Position numbers and translations under genes: made by a program. From assembly GCA_002737275.1 (NCBI GenBank), contig NSIG01000059.1, forward strand, positions 1 through 38,277: DNA of 38,277 bases, read 5' to 3'. Shown here in pieces: positions 8,039 to 16,454 of this stretch; positions within the stretch are counted from its first letter, which is position 1; each line of letters begins with the position of its first letter. The stretch comes from Opitutia bacterium. Its GTDB lineage: Bacteria > Verrucomicrobiota > Verrucomicrobiia > Opitutales > Opitutaceae. A model generated the notes under the pieces. That model searched no databases. It was not told the DNA's origin and was given only the letters and a program-made list of their open reading frames with translations.

Positions 8039-9394
8039 ATGCCCGAAATCGCCGTCACCTCGCTCGATCCCCGCCAACAGAAACTCATCGATAACGCCCG
8101 CATTGCGTTGGAGCGCGGGCAGCTCGACTACACGCTCGATGCCTGCGCGCAGGTTTTGAAGACGGCCCCGGGCTGCTTGCCGGTCCGACGGCTGCAACGG
8201 GCGGCTCAGCTGCGCGATTTTAAGGCGAAAAACAAGTTCATGGCCAAGGCGATGGGTGGTTTTTCGACCGCACCGTTTATGTTTGGTGGCGGCAAGAAAG
8301 AGCCGGCCAAGGTGCTGGAAACGGCGGAGGGAATGTTGGCTAAGGATCCGACCAGCGTGCCGGCGTTGAAGTTGTTGGCCGACGCGGCGGGCGGTCTTGG
8401 TTTGTTGGAGACGGTGGCGTTTGCGCTTGATGCGGTGCGCGAGATCGAGCCCGACAACCGCGCGAACTTGCTCGTGCTCGGTGAGGCTTGGATCGCAGCA
8501 GGCAAGCCGGCGGAGGCGTTGAAAGCCGCAGACGCGATTTTGAAGACGAAGCCGGCGGACGCGGACGCGCAGAACTTGATGCGCAAGGCGTCGATCGCGC
8601 AGACCGTGACCAAGGGCAATTGGGACGGGCAGGGAAGTTTCCGCGACAAACTGCGCGACGAGGCGCAGGCGGTGTCGCTCGAACAGGCGGCCAAAGTCGT
8701 AACAGCGGGAGACATGGCGCAGCGCCTCGTGGACGAAGCCAAGGCACGCGTGCAGGCGGAGCCGACGAATCTGAATCATTACCGCGCCGTCGCGCAGGCG
8801 TATCGGCAACTGGGCCGGAGTGACGAGGCGCTAGTCTGGGTGCGCAAAGCGCGGGCATTGCCGACCGGCGCGGTGGATCCGACGTTAGAGAAGGAAGAGT
8901 CGGAATTGCAGACCGCGCTGCTTGAGGCGCGGGTGAAGGCTGAGTCGGGCGACGGTCTCGCGGCCGCGCAGGCGGAATTGGCGGCGTGGCGGCTCACGGA
9001 AGCGAAGCGCACGGTCGAGCGTTACCCGAACGACTTCCCGGCGCGACTGGCGCTGGGCGAATTGCTTTTGGCGAGCGGACAACTGGACGCGGCGCTCGCG
9101 CAATTTCAGCAGGCGCAGAAAGGGCCGCAGGTGCGGGTCGCGGCGCTCGTGGGGCTCGGGCGGGGATTCCGCGCGAAGAAGATCTACGATCTCGCGGTCA
9201 TGCAGTTCAAGTCGGCGAAGACCGACCTCACCGCGATGGACGACACGAAAAAAGAAGTCATTTACGAGCTCGGCAGTTGTTATGAAGCGATGGGCAAGCC
9301 CGAGGAAGCGATCGCCGAGTTTAAGGCGATCTATGGCGAAGACATCGGCTACCGGGACGTCGCCAACAAGATCACGGCGTTCTACTCAAAGTGA
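8039..9394 (+). CDS. TPR-repeat protein, function unknown
   Basis: 451 residues, without signal peptide or membrane segment, so probably cytoplasmic. The sequence is mostly helical repeats of TPR type: 'IALERGQLDYTLDACAQVLKTAPG' at the start, PAEALKAADAILKTKPADADA near 165-185, NHYRAVAQAYRQLGRSDEALVWVRKA near 245-270, LALGELLLASGQLDAALAQFQQA near 340, and KKEVIYELGSCYEAMGKPEEAIAEFK near the end. A glycine/phenylalanine-rich insert (MGGFSTAPFMFGGGKK, about 70-88) interrupts the first repeats. It likely serves as a protein-protein scaffold. It follows glmM by 43 bases and its last 9 bases overlap the convergent exporter gene. I cannot assign a specific partner. Confidence 0.75.
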   Translation: MPEIAVTSLDPRQQKLIDNARIALERGQLDYTLDACAQVLKTAPGCLPVRRLQRAAQLRDFKAKNKFMAKAMGGFSTAPFMFGGGKKEPAKVLETAEGMLAKDPTSVPALKLLADAAGGLGLLETVAFALDAVREIEPDNRANLLVLGEAWIAAGKPAEALKAADAILKTKPADADAQNLMRKASIAQTVTKGNWDGQGSFRDKLRDEAQAVSLEQAAKVVTAGDMAQRLVDEAKARVQAEPTNLNHYRAVAQAYRQLGRSDEALVWVRKARALPTGAVDPTLEKEESELQTALLEARVKAESGDGLAAAQAELAAWRLTEAKRTVERYPNDFPARLALGELLLASGQLDAALAQFQQAQKGPQVRVAALVGLGRGFRAKKIYDLAVMQFKSAKTDLTAMDDTKKEVIYELGSCYEAMGKPEEAIAEFKAIYGEDIGYRDVANKITAFYSK

Positions 9395-10246
9395 GGAGCG
9401 CTGGGGCGGTCGTCGCTCCGCGAGCCAGACGGCGAAACCCAGCACGGCGCCGCCAATCGCGAGGCGGGTGAGGTCGGCGGTTTCGCCAAAAACGAGCAGC
9501 GAGACGGCGACCGCGAGGGGGATTTTCGCGTTGTTCATGACCGCAAGCGTACCGGCGGGGACGCGGGTCGCGCCGATATTCCAAAGGAAGAAACCGAGCC
9601 CGGAAGCGATGAGCCCGAGGTAGAATAGAATCGCGAGATTGGGCGGGGTGAGGGGCAAGGCGGCGAAGTCCGTGCGGGCGAGGGAGACGGGCAGGGTCAG
9701 GGCAAATGCGCCCAGATAGACCAGCGCGAAAACATCGCGGTCGCGCAGCTCGGGCCGGTTCGCGCGGAGCCGGCGGTAGAGCACTTGTCCGAGGGCAAAG
9801 GCGAGATTAGAGAGTTGGATCAGAACCACGCCGGTAAACGTGCCGACGGTGTGCGCTGACCTGACAACGATCGCCGCGCCGCCGAGGACCGCGAGCACGG
9901 CGGCTCCGAGGGCTGGACCGCGCAGCGTGCGGTCAGAGGCGTCGGCGAGCAGCGTGACGAAGATCGGTGTAGTGAGGGTGAAAACGGCGACCTCGTGGCT
10001 TTTTAAAAATCGGAAGCTCTCGTTGTAGGCGAGGTACATGAGCCCGAATTGGAGTGCGCCGATGCCGGCGAGGGCGAAAGCGGTGCGTGGGGCGATGCCG
10101 CGGAGGCGAAGAAACGGCAGGAAGACAAGCAGGGCGAGTCCGAGCCGGGCGGCGGAGATGAAAGCCCCGTCGAACCCCGCCGTCAGGTGCTTGATGAGCC
10201 CGAAGGAAAAGGCCCAAAGGAGGGAGACGAGAAGGAGCAGGGGCAT
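9386..10246 (-). CDS. EamA-family drug/metabolite exporter
   Basis: 286-residue inner-membrane protein with about ten hydrophobic segments arranged as two five-helix EamA halves, typical of the DMT superfamily (RhaT/YdcZ/RarD-like exporters of amino acids or metabolites). The start MPLLLLVSLLWAFSFGLIKHL at 10246 is the usual DMT first helix with 'WAxxFxxxK', and the first half ends in the TPIFVTLLADA segment. The upstream in-frame extension (to 10297) lacks homology. The second half contains SGLGFFLWNIGATRVPAG, also typical. The substrate cannot be deduced. It converges with, and overlaps by 9 bases, the TPR gene; it may be co-transcribed with the permease 55 bases upstream. Confidence 0.85.
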   Translation of the reverse strand: MPLLLLVSLLWAFSFGLIKHLTAGFDGAFISAARLGLALLVFLPFLRLRGIAPRTAFALAGIGALQFGLMYLAYNESFRFLKSHEVAVFTLTTPIFVTLLADASDRTLRGPALGAAVLAVLGGAAIVVRSAHTVGTFTGVVLIQLSNLAFALGQVLYRRLRANRPELRDRDVFALVYLGAFALTLPVSLARTDFAALPLTPPNLAILFYLGLIASGLGFFLWNIGATRVPAGTLAVMNNAKIPLAVAVSLLVFGETADLTRLAIGGAVLGFAVWLAERRPPQRSSL

Positions 10247-10301
10247 AGCTGAAGTCAGCGAGTCGGCGGCGATGTCCGATGACCGCGCGCAGAACAAAAA
10301 C

Positions 10302-11996
10302 TCACATCCTGAAAATCGCCCCGAGTTTTTTGCCGAGGAGCAGGCTCATGCCGACGATGGTGACGCCCAGAAACACCATGGCCCAGACGCCGAGGGCGCT
10401 CGCGATGAATTTGCCGTCACCGAGGAGTTGGAAAAGTTCCATGATCGCTTTGGTGATCGGATAAAACGCCTGCTTTTGCGCGAGGATCAGCGAGTCGCTG
10501 ACTTCCAGCATCGCGAAGGCGAAGGCGAGCAGGCCGCCGGCGATCAGGTTGGCGGCGATGAGCGGGAGGGTGATCTTGATGACGGACTTGAGGGGCGGGC
10601 AACCGAGGTTTTGCGCGGCTTCTTCGAGGGTTTCGCTGGTTTGCTGGAAGCCGGCGGCGGCGGACCGAACGACGTAGGGCAGGCGGCGAACGGAGTACGC
10701 GATGATCAACAAAATCGTGGGATCGACGACGGGATTGAGGAACGAGAAAAACTTTCCCTCCTGCGACATCGCAAGGTAGCCGAAGGCGAGGACGAGGCCG
10801 GGCACGGCGAGGGGCAGCATCGCGAGGAAATCGAGCATCTGCCGGCCGGCGATTTTCGAACGCACCACGACGTAGGCGATGGCGATGCCCAGAATGACGT
10901 CGATCACCGTGGAAATGCTGGCAAACTTCAGGCTGTTCGCGATGGCGGGGACGGTGAGGTCGTGGCCGAGAGCGATGGCGAAGTTTTCGAGAGTGTAATA
11001 CTGCGGCAGGACGGTGCCATACCAGTCTTTGGAGAACGCGACGAGGGCGACGCCGAAGTGGGGGAGGACCGCGATGAACGTGACGCCGCCAAACAGCGCG
11101 GTGCAGAGCAAAGCTTGGGGCAACGGTAGGCGCCTGGGCCCGCCGGCGCTCGTGGCCTTGGCCATCATCGCGTGGCCGGCCTGACCGAAAAGGCCCTTGC
11201 CGATCGCGTAGAGCGTGATTGAGGCGAAGAGCATCACGGCGACGAGAGCGAAGGGCGCGGGGTTGGCGCCGATGTCCTTGAGACCGTAGAAAATTTGGAC
11301 GCTGGTGACCTGCGCGTAGTCGAACACCAGCGGCGTGCCTAGCTCGGTGAACGCCCAGATGAAGACGATGGTGCCACCGGCGAAGAGGCCGGGCTTGATA
11401 AGCGGGAGAGTAATCTTCCAGAAGCGGCGGAAGCCGGTGCAGCCAAGATTCTCGGCGGCTTCCTCCATCGCGGGATCGATGTTGGCGAGGGCGGCGACGG
11501 CGTTGAGGTAGATGATCGGGTAGAGCGTGAGCGCCTCGACGATGGCAATGCCCCAGAACTGGTTCGCGGCGAACCAATCGAAGGTCCACCCGGGCGGGCG
11601 GAGGTTGAGCTCGATTAGGAGCGCATTGAGAGCGCCGTATTGGCCAAAAATCTGTTTGATCCCGATCGCGCCGACAAAGGGCGGCAGAATCATCGGGATC
11701 AGCACGAGCGAGCTGAGGAGGGTTTTGCCGGGGAAGAAAAAACGGTCGCTGATAAAGGCGAGCGGCAGGGCGATCGCCATTGCGAAGGTGGTCGCCGCGC
11801 ACGCGAGGAAGAAGGAGTTGCGCAGACCGCCGAGGTAGGTGGGGTCGGACAGAATGGTCGTGAGGTAGGCGAAGGTAAGTCGACCGTCGGCATCGATGAA
11901 TCCGCCGCGAAGAATCTGGTAAATCGGCCAGATGAAAAACGCCGTGAAGAACACGGCGGTGAACCCAAAAACGACTCGGGCAAAAGTCTGCGACAT
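10302..11996 (-). CDS. Fused ferric-iron-type ABC transporter permease
   Basis: 564-residue inner-membrane permease made of two BPD_transp_1 halves, like FbpB/SfuB/ThiP. Each half carries the EAA loop that docks the ATPase: EEAAENLGCTGFRRFWKITLPL in the first and EEAAQNLGCPPLKSVIKITLPL in the second. The start at 11996 (MSQTFARVVFGFTAVFFTAFF) is chosen because the in-frame sequence further upstream is a basic, non-conserved readout of the neighbouring permease gene. Its normal partners (iron-binding FbpA and ATPase FbpC) are absent here; it follows the manganese ABC operon after 119 bases. It may use an ATPase encoded elsewhere. Substrate (ferric iron, possibly spermidine or thiamine) is by family only. 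Confidence 0.88.
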   Translation of the reverse strand: MSQTFARVVFGFTAVFFTAFFIWPIYQILRGGFIDADGRLTFAYLTTILSDPTYLGGLRNSFFLACAATTFAMAIALPLAFISDRFFFPGKTLLSSLVLIPMILPPFVGAIGIKQIFGQYGALNALLIELNLRPPGWTFDWFAANQFWGIAIVEALTLYPIIYLNAVAALANIDPAMEEAAENLGCTGFRRFWKITLPLIKPGLFAGGTIVFIWAFTELGTPLVFDYAQVTSVQIFYGLKDIGANPAPFALVAVMLFASITLYAIGKGLFGQAGHAMMAKATSAGGPRRLPLPQALLCTALFGGVTFIAVLPHFGVALVAFSKDWYGTVLPQYYTLENFAIALGHDLTVPAIANSLKFASISTVIDVILGIAIAYVVVRSKIAGRQMLDFLAMLPLAVPGLVLAFGYLAMSQEGKFFSFLNPVVDPTILLIIAYSVRRLPYVVRSAAAGFQQTSETLEEAAQNLGCPPLKSVIKITLPLIAANLIAGGLLAFAFAMLEVSDSLILAQKQAFYPITKAIMELFQLLGDGKFIASALGVWAMVFLGVTIVGMSLLLGKKLGAIFRM

Positions 11997-12057
11997 CGGC
12001 GGCGAGACTGCGAGGACCGCGCAAAGGGCGGCAAGGCGGAAGTGCCTTCTGCGGAGG

Positions 12058-12082
12058 GAGACGCTGCGTTTCAACGCGTCTC
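12058..12082. repeat. Inverted repeat between the metal ABC operon and the fused permease
   Basis: GAGACGC (12058-12064) and GCGTCTC (12076-12082) form a perfect 7-bp stem with an 11-base loop, in the 119-base gap between the two permease genes. There is no U-run after it, so it is at best a weak intrinsic terminator or an mRNA processing hairpin. Confidence 0.35.
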
Positions 12083-12115
12083 GGCGCGAATTGCGGCAAG
12101 GCCGTCGGTCACGTC

Positions 12116-12994
12116 TTACGTGATAAACGGGACTTCGTCGTGGGGCGCGGCGGCGGAGGCAGGGGCGGGGCGCCGGCGGAGGAGGCCGCGACGCGGGGCG
12201 AACAGGAGGGCAGTCAAAAAGACCAGGGTTTGCACGAGCACGATGCAGGCGGCCGGGGCCCCGTCGATAAAGTAGCTCACGTAGATGCCAGCGAGCGAGG
12301 AGCCGACGGCCACAATAACGGCGATGATGATCATGCGGTCGAAGCGTTGCGTGAGCAGTTGGGCGGTTGCTCCGGGCGTGATCAGGACGGCGATCACCAG
12401 AATCAGACCCACGGCTTTCATGGCGGCGACGATGGCGAGCGAAAGGAGGATAAGCAGCAGGTAGGTGAGGCCGCGCACGGATTTGCCGAGCGCGCGGGCG
12501 TGCGAGGGGTCGAAGCAGACCAAGAGTAGATCGCGGCGGAGGGTGAGCATCACGGCGAGCACCACGGCGGAAAGAACGCCGGTTTCCCAAAGCTGCGCGG
12601 CGGAGATCCCGAGGATGTTGCCAAAGAGAATGTGGTCAAGGTGGAGGTCGGAGGGCGTCTTCGAAAACAGGACGAGGCCAAACGCGAAGAGGCCGGTGAA
12701 TACGACGCCCATGACGGTGTCTTCCTTGATACGGCTGTTGGCTTTTACCCACCCGGTGGTGACCGCGCAGAAAAGTCCGCTGGCAAACGCACCGATGGCG
12801 AGTGGGATGCCGGCGATGTAAGCGAGCACCACGCCGGGCAGAACCGCATGCGAAATCGCGTCGCCCATCAGCGACCAGCCGCGCAGAACCAGAAAGCACG
12901 AGAGCACCGCGCCTACGGCGCCGATGATCGCGCCGATGGCCAAGGCTTGCTGCATGAAGCCGAAACGCAGGGGCTCGACGACGTGCTCAATCAC
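12116..12994 (-). CDS. Metal ABC transporter permease (ABC-3 family), second paralogue
   Basis: 292-residue inner-membrane permease of the ZnuB/MntB/TroC-TroD type for Mn2+, Fe2+ or Zn2+. The start is GTG at 12994, which overlaps the preceding gene's stop as GTGA, a classic coupling, and yields MIEHVVEPLRFGFMQQALAIG. An apparent much longer reading frame to 13405 is a shadow. Typical ABC-3 signatures are LRGWSLMGDAISHAVLPGVVLAY, LFGNILGIS and AVLITPGATAQLLTQRF, with eight or so hydrophobic segments. It is clearly a paralogue of the gene just upstream (same WSLMGDAxSHAV, FGNILGI and VTPGATAxLLTxRF motifs), so the two probably form a heterodimeric channel. Confidence 0.93.
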   Translation of the reverse strand: MIEHVVEPLRFGFMQQALAIGAIIGAVGAVLSCFLVLRGWSLMGDAISHAVLPGVVLAYIAGIPLAIGAFASGLFCAVTTGWVKANSRIKEDTVMGVVFTGLFAFGLVLFSKTPSDLHLDHILFGNILGISAAQLWETGVLSAVVLAVMLTLRRDLLLVCFDPSHARALGKSVRGLTYLLLILLSLAIVAAMKAVGLILVIAVLITPGATAQLLTQRFDRMIIIAVIVAVGSSLAGIYVSYFIDGAPAACIVLVQTLVFLTALLFAPRRGLLRRRPAPASAAAPHDEVPFIT

Positions 12995-13893
12995 GGGGCG
13001 GCGGCCTCTTGGGCGCGAGCGCGGCGCAATGTCCGGCGGGAGGCGAAAACCCCGTGTTTGGGCGCAAAGAGCAGCGCGGCGACGAACACCAAGGTTTGCA
13101 GGGACACGATGCAGCCGCCGGTGGCGCCGTCTAAAAAGTAGCTGAGGTAGGCGCCGAAAAACGACGTCAGCGCACCCAGCGCGGCACCGATCCGGAGCAT
13201 GACGCTGAATCGATCCGTGAGCAGATAGGCGGTCGCGCCCGGAGTGACGAGCATGGCGACGACGAGCATGGCCCCGACGGCTTGGAGCGCGGCGACAGCG
13301 GTCGCTGAAAGCAGGAGCAGCAGCATGACGTGGAGGGCCCCGACGCGGAGGCCTAGGGCGCGCGCTTGGTTGGGATCGAAGCAGAAGAGCATCAAGTCGC
13401 GCCATTTCAGCGCGAGGACGAGCAGGCAGACCGCTGAAACGATGATGACTTGGACGACATCGCCGGTGGCGATACCGAGAATGTTGCCAAAGATAATACC
13501 CTTCAGATCAACCCGGCTGGGGAACAGCGAGATGAGCAACAGGCCGAGGGCGAAAAACGCCGTGAACACGATCCCGATCACGGCGTCTTCGCGGACGGGC
13601 GTTTTCATTTTAATGAAGGCCATGGCACCCGCGGCGAGCAGGCCGCTGGTAAAGGCCCCGACGGCGAACGGAAGCCCGAGCAGGTAGGCGATGGCGACGC
13701 CGGGGACGACGGCGTGGGAGAGCGCGTCGCCCATGAGCGACCAACCCTTGAGCGTCACGAAACCGGAGAGCAGTCCACAGACTCCGCCGATGAGCGCGCT
13801 CGTCCACAGGGCGGTGACCATGTAGTCGTAGTGGAACGGGGCGAGCAGGGAGGTGAACACGGGCGTGGTGGTGGATGGTGAGGCGGAGGGCAA
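12991..13893 (-). CDS. Metal ABC transporter permease (ABC-3 family), first paralogue
   Basis: 300 residues, with eight or so hydrophobic segments. Family signatures: LKGWSLMGDALSHAVVPGVAIAYLLG near residue 50-75, EDAVIGIVFTAFFALGLLL, IIFGNILGIATGD and AMLVTPGATAYLLTDRF. It forms half of the membrane channel with the downstream paralogue, energised by the upstream ATPase. It begins 27 bases after the ATPase gene and ends overlapping the next gene by 4 bases. The C-terminal tail is basic and alanine-rich (RRTLRRARAQEAAAP). The first 20 residues (MPSASPSTTTPVFTSLLAPF) are poorly conserved, so the start could be a later codon. Confidence 0.93.
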   Translation of the reverse strand: MPSASPSTTTPVFTSLLAPFHYDYMVTALWTSALIGGVCGLLSGFVTLKGWSLMGDALSHAVVPGVAIAYLLGLPFAVGAFTSGLLAAGAMAFIKMKTPVREDAVIGIVFTAFFALGLLLISLFPSRVDLKGIIFGNILGIATGDVVQVIIVSAVCLLVLALKWRDLMLFCFDPNQARALGLRVGALHVMLLLLLSATAVAALQAVGAMLVVAMLVTPGATAYLLTDRFSVMLRIGAALGALTSFFGAYLSYFLDGATGGCIVSLQTLVFVAALLFAPKHGVFASRRTLRRARAQEAAAP

Positions 13894-13920
13894 GCGCGCG
13901 CCCCAAGTCGGATCGGGGCG

Positions 13921-14838
13921 TTAGCTTTTCCCTTTCTGTTCCTCTTCGCGGTCGGATATGAGCTGCTCGCGGCCGGTGCGGTTGAGGTATTCGAGGTGCC
14001 CACGCTTGCCGAGGACGAGGGGGCGCTCGTCGTCGGTGAGGACGGTGACGGAGCGGCCGTCGTGGTCGTTGACGGTGGACTGGGCGAGATCGAAGAGACG
14101 CAGGGCGCCGCCGAACGCGCGCGTGAGATTTTCGGCGGTGAACACCTCGGAGGTCGGGCCGTAGGCGAGCACGGTGCGGTTGATGAGCACGACTTGATCG
14201 CAAAATTCGGGAACGGAGCCGAGATTGTGGGTGGCGACGAGAATAAGCCTGCCCTCGTCGCGGAGTTCGCGGAGGAGCGTGACGATGGCTTCCTCAGTGC
14301 CGACATCGACGCCGGTGAAGGGTTCGTCGAGGAGGATGACGCGGCCGTTTTGGGCGAGGGCGCGGGCGACAAACACGCGCTTTTTTTGCCCACCGGAAAG
14401 TTCACCGATCTGGCGGTCGCGGTATTCCCACATGCCGACGCGGCGCAGGCTGGTCTCGACGGCGGCCCGGTCAGCCGCGGACGCGATGCGCAGGAAATTC
14501 ATGTAGCCGTAGCGGCCCATCATGACGACGTCGTGCACGCTGACGGGAAACGTCCAGTCGACTTCTTCGGCCTGCGGCACGTAGGCGACCCAACTCTGCT
14601 TCTGCGCTTCGCGGACCGGACGGCCGTCGATTTCGACGCGGCCGGTGGTCGGGGTGACGAAGCCCATGAGGGCTTTGAACAAAGTGGATTTACCCGAGCC
14701 GTTGACGCCGACGAGCGCGCAGATGGTGCCGCCGGCGAGCCGAAAACTCGCGTCCCGGAGAGCGGTCAGCCCGTTGGGATAGGTGACGGCGACATCAATC
14801 GCGGCCAATGAGAGTGGGGGAGAAAACGAGGTGGACAC
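13921..14838 (-). CDS. Manganese/iron ABC transporter ATP-binding protein
   Basis: 305-residue cytoplasmic ATPase of the MntB/SitB/ZnuC class. Starting at GTG 14838 the protein opens [23 protein letters not shown] and shows the Walker A loop GVNGSGKST at 44-52, Q-loop Gln89, signature LSGGQ at 147-151, Walker B VILLDEP at 167-173 and the H-loop in VATHN near 199. A longer open frame to 15009 exists but its extra residues read over the binding-protein gene. The sequence [25 protein letters not shown] is characteristic of the manganese/iron/zinc ATPases. A C-terminal extension of about 60 residues after the ABC core is longer than usual and ends EEEQKGKS. It lies 13 bases after the binding-protein gene. 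Confidence 0.94.
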   Translation of the reverse strand: MSTSFSPPLSLAAIDVAVTYPNGLTALRDASFRLAGGTICALVGVNGSGKSTLFKALMGFVTPTTGRVEIDGRPVREAQKQSWVAYVPQAEEVDWTFPVSVHDVVMMGRYGYMNFLRIASAADRAAVETSLRRVGMWEYRDRQIGELSGGQKKRVFVARALAQNGRVILLDEPFTGVDVGTEEAIVTLLRELRDEGRLILVATHNLGSVPEFCDQVVLINRTVLAYGPTSEVFTAENLTRAFGGALRLFDLAQSTVNDHDGRSVTVLTDDERPLVLGKRGHLEYLNRTGREQLISDREEEQKGKS

Positions 14839-14851
14839 GGGAAGTGGAAAC

Positions 14852-15793
14852 TTAGCGCGGCGGTGGGTTCCCTGCGCCGAGAAAGGCCCGCACGATCGTG
14901 TCGGCATTGTAGCGGAGCAGGTCAAGATACGTCGGAGCTGGGCCGGAGGCGTCGGTGAGGGAATCAACGTAGAGGACACCGCCGTAGCGGGCCCCAGTTT
15001 CCTTTGCAACTTGGCGGGCGGGTTTGTCGCTGATCGTGCTTTCGCTGAAGACGACGGGGATTGTGTGTTCGCGGACGAGGTCGATCACGCGGCGGACCTG
15101 TTGGGGCGTGCCTTGGGCATCGGCGTTGATGGGCCAAAGGTAAAGCTGGCGCAGGCCGTAATCGCGGCAGAGGTAAGAAAATGCGCCCTCACTGGTTACG
15201 AGCCAACGCTGGGCGGCGGGGATGCGCTCGATCTGCGCTCGGACCGGAGCGTCGAGGGCGCGGATCTTTGCCGAGTAAGCGGCGGCATTGGCGGTATAGG
15301 CCGCGGCGTTGGCGGGATCAACGCGGGCGAGGGCGGCCCGAATGTTTTCGACGTAGACGAGGGCGTTGGCGGGCGACATCCAAGCGTGGGGATTGGCGCG
15401 GCCGGTATACGGCCCCTCGGTGATGCCCATGGGCTCGATGCCTTGGGTCAATACGACCTGCGGGACGCCGCGGACGTTTTCAAAAAACTTCTCGAACCAA
15501 CGCTCGAGGTTCAAGCCATTCCACAAGACAAGGGACGCGCGCTGAGTCTTGACGATGTCCCTCGGGGTGGGCTCGTAGCCGTGGATTTCGGAGCCTGGTT
15601 TGGTGAGGGAATTGACGTCGGCGTGCTCGCCGGCGACGTTGCGGGCCATATCAGCCAAGATGGTGAACGTGGTGAGCACGCGGGGCCGGGAGGAGTCGGC
15701 GGCGAAGGCCGGGAGGCAAAAACCGGTGAGCGCCACGCAGAGCAGCGCGATGCCCCAGCCTCTGGATTTGGCGAGCATATCAATCTTAGGCAT
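14852..15793 (-). CDS. Manganese/iron-binding periplasmic protein (TroA/PsaA cluster A-I)
   Basis: Periplasmic solute-binding protein that delivers Mn2+ or Fe2+ to the ABC permeases. Mature sequence follows a signal peptide ending about LPAFAADSS. From the ATG at 15793 (313 residues) the four metal ligands expected in PsaA/MntC-type proteins are present: His71 ([11 protein letters not shown]), His136 (ANPHAWMSP), Glu202 ([10 protein letters not shown]) and Asp277 (YVDSLTD). There is no His-rich loop, so manganese or iron is more likely than zinc. The ATG five codons later (15778) is a good alternative if the AT-rich TATAGC at 15800-15795 is the -10 box; a further in-frame start at 15829 would run through the candidate operator. 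It heads the operon and is divergent from mntR. Confidence 0.93.
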   Translation of the reverse strand: MPKIDMLAKSRGWGIALLCVALTGFCLPAFAADSSRPRVLTTFTILADMARNVAGEHADVNSLTKPGSEIHGYEPTPRDIVKTQRASLVLWNGLNLERWFEKFFENVRGVPQVVLTQGIEPMGITEGPYTGRANPHAWMSPANALVYVENIRAALARVDPANAAAYTANAAAYSAKIRALDAPVRAQIERIPAAQRWLVTSEGAFSYLCRDYGLRQLYLWPINADAQGTPQQVRRVIDLVREHTIPVVFSESTISDKPARQVAKETGARYGGVLYVDSLTDASGPAPTYLDLLRYNADTIVRAFLGAGNPPPR

Positions 15794-15819
15794 GGCTATA
15801 CTTTGGCCGGATGCGGAAC

Positions 15820-15833
15820 TTAGGGGCAACTAA
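15820..15833. promoter_or_regulatory. Candidate MntR operator between the divergent genes
   Basis: TTAG-GGGCAA-CTAA is an inverted repeat in the divergent intergenic region, followed by an A-run, and a second CTTAGG occurs at 15785-15790. DtxR/MntR-family operators are AT-rich palindromes often containing TTAGG/CCTAA-like half-sites. If TATAGC at 15800-15795 (minus strand) is the -10 of the metal operon, this site overlaps its -35 region, where a repressor would act. This is inference from pattern and position. Confidence 0.4.
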
Positions 15834-15877
15834 AAACGATTGCGGAGTTGAATTGCGACCGAAGTCCGGCACGGTGA

Positions 15878-16381
15878 TTGTCCGTGTCGACTTCCACCCC
15901 CCGCACCGGTCCCCGGAAAAAAACGGCTGTATCCGCGTCGCGCGGGGCGCGGTCCCGGAAGCCGGCGGGGTTGAAACCGTCGGCTGCCCGCGAGGATTAT
16001 CTGGAATGTATTTCGCAGCTGATCGGCAGCAAAGGCTATGCGCGGGCGGTGGACATCGCGGCGACGCTGGAAATCGCGCAGGCCAGCGTGACGAACATGA
16101 CCCAGCGGCTGGCGATCGAAGGGTTGCTCAAATATGAGAAGTATCGGGGCGTCACGCTCACGGCGGAGGGCGAAAAGCTGGCGGCCGACATCATTTTACG
16201 GCATTTGATTTTGACCCGTCTGCTGCGGCATTTTGGCATGGATGAACACACGATCTACCGCGACGTGGAGGGGATGGAGCATCATGTGAGCCGGCAGGCG
16301 CTGCGAGGATTCAAGGCCCTGACGGAAGCATTGGATGCGAGTCCCGAGCTGGCGAAACGGGTGCGCTTGGCGATGGGGTGA
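15878..16381 (+). CDS. mntR: Manganese-responsive DtxR-family repressor (MntR-like)
   Basis: Metal-dependent transcriptional regulator, expected to repress the divergent metal-uptake operon when Mn2+ is plentiful. It has a winged-helix DNA-binding domain (about residues 38-105, with GYARAVDIAATLEIAQASVTNM as helix-turn-helix and YEKYRGVTLTAEG as wing) and a dimerization domain, and no SH3-like third domain, as in MntR. All six ligands known from B. subtilis MntR are present: Asp40, Glu43, His109, Glu131, Glu134 and His135 (in AREDYLECI, RHL and DVEGMEHH). The start is uncertain: TTG 15878 gives 167 residues with a basic N-terminal tail of about 35; GTG 15884 is close by; TTG 15971 would begin directly at the conserved KPSAAREDYLE. 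Confidence 0.92.
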   Translation: MSVSTSTPRTGPRKKTAVSASRGARSRKPAGLKPSAAREDYLECISQLIGSKGYARAVDIAATLEIAQASVTNMTQRLAIEGLLKYEKYRGVTLTAEGEKLAADIILRHLILTRLLRHFGMDEHTIYRDVEGMEHHVSRQALRGFKALTEALDASPELAKRVRLAMG

Positions 16382-16454
16382 GATTGGGGGAGAATTTTTG
16401 GAGTTTCGCGCGTGGCTCCCTTGCCAACCGCGCGGGGGGCACTACCAGTAGCGC

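Noticed and set aside
11997-12590. 198-residue N-terminal extension of the fused permease
   Set aside because: Basic, Pro/Arg-rich, antisense-like readout overlapping the ABC-3 permease; the true permease starts at the ATG at 11996.
12995-13405. N-terminal extension of the second ABC-3 permease
   Set aside because: Reads through the paralogous permease in another frame; the GTGA overlap at 12994 is a typical coupled start.
16382-16454. Possible terminator after mntR
   Set aside because: CGCGCG arms with a long loop and no U-run; not convincing.
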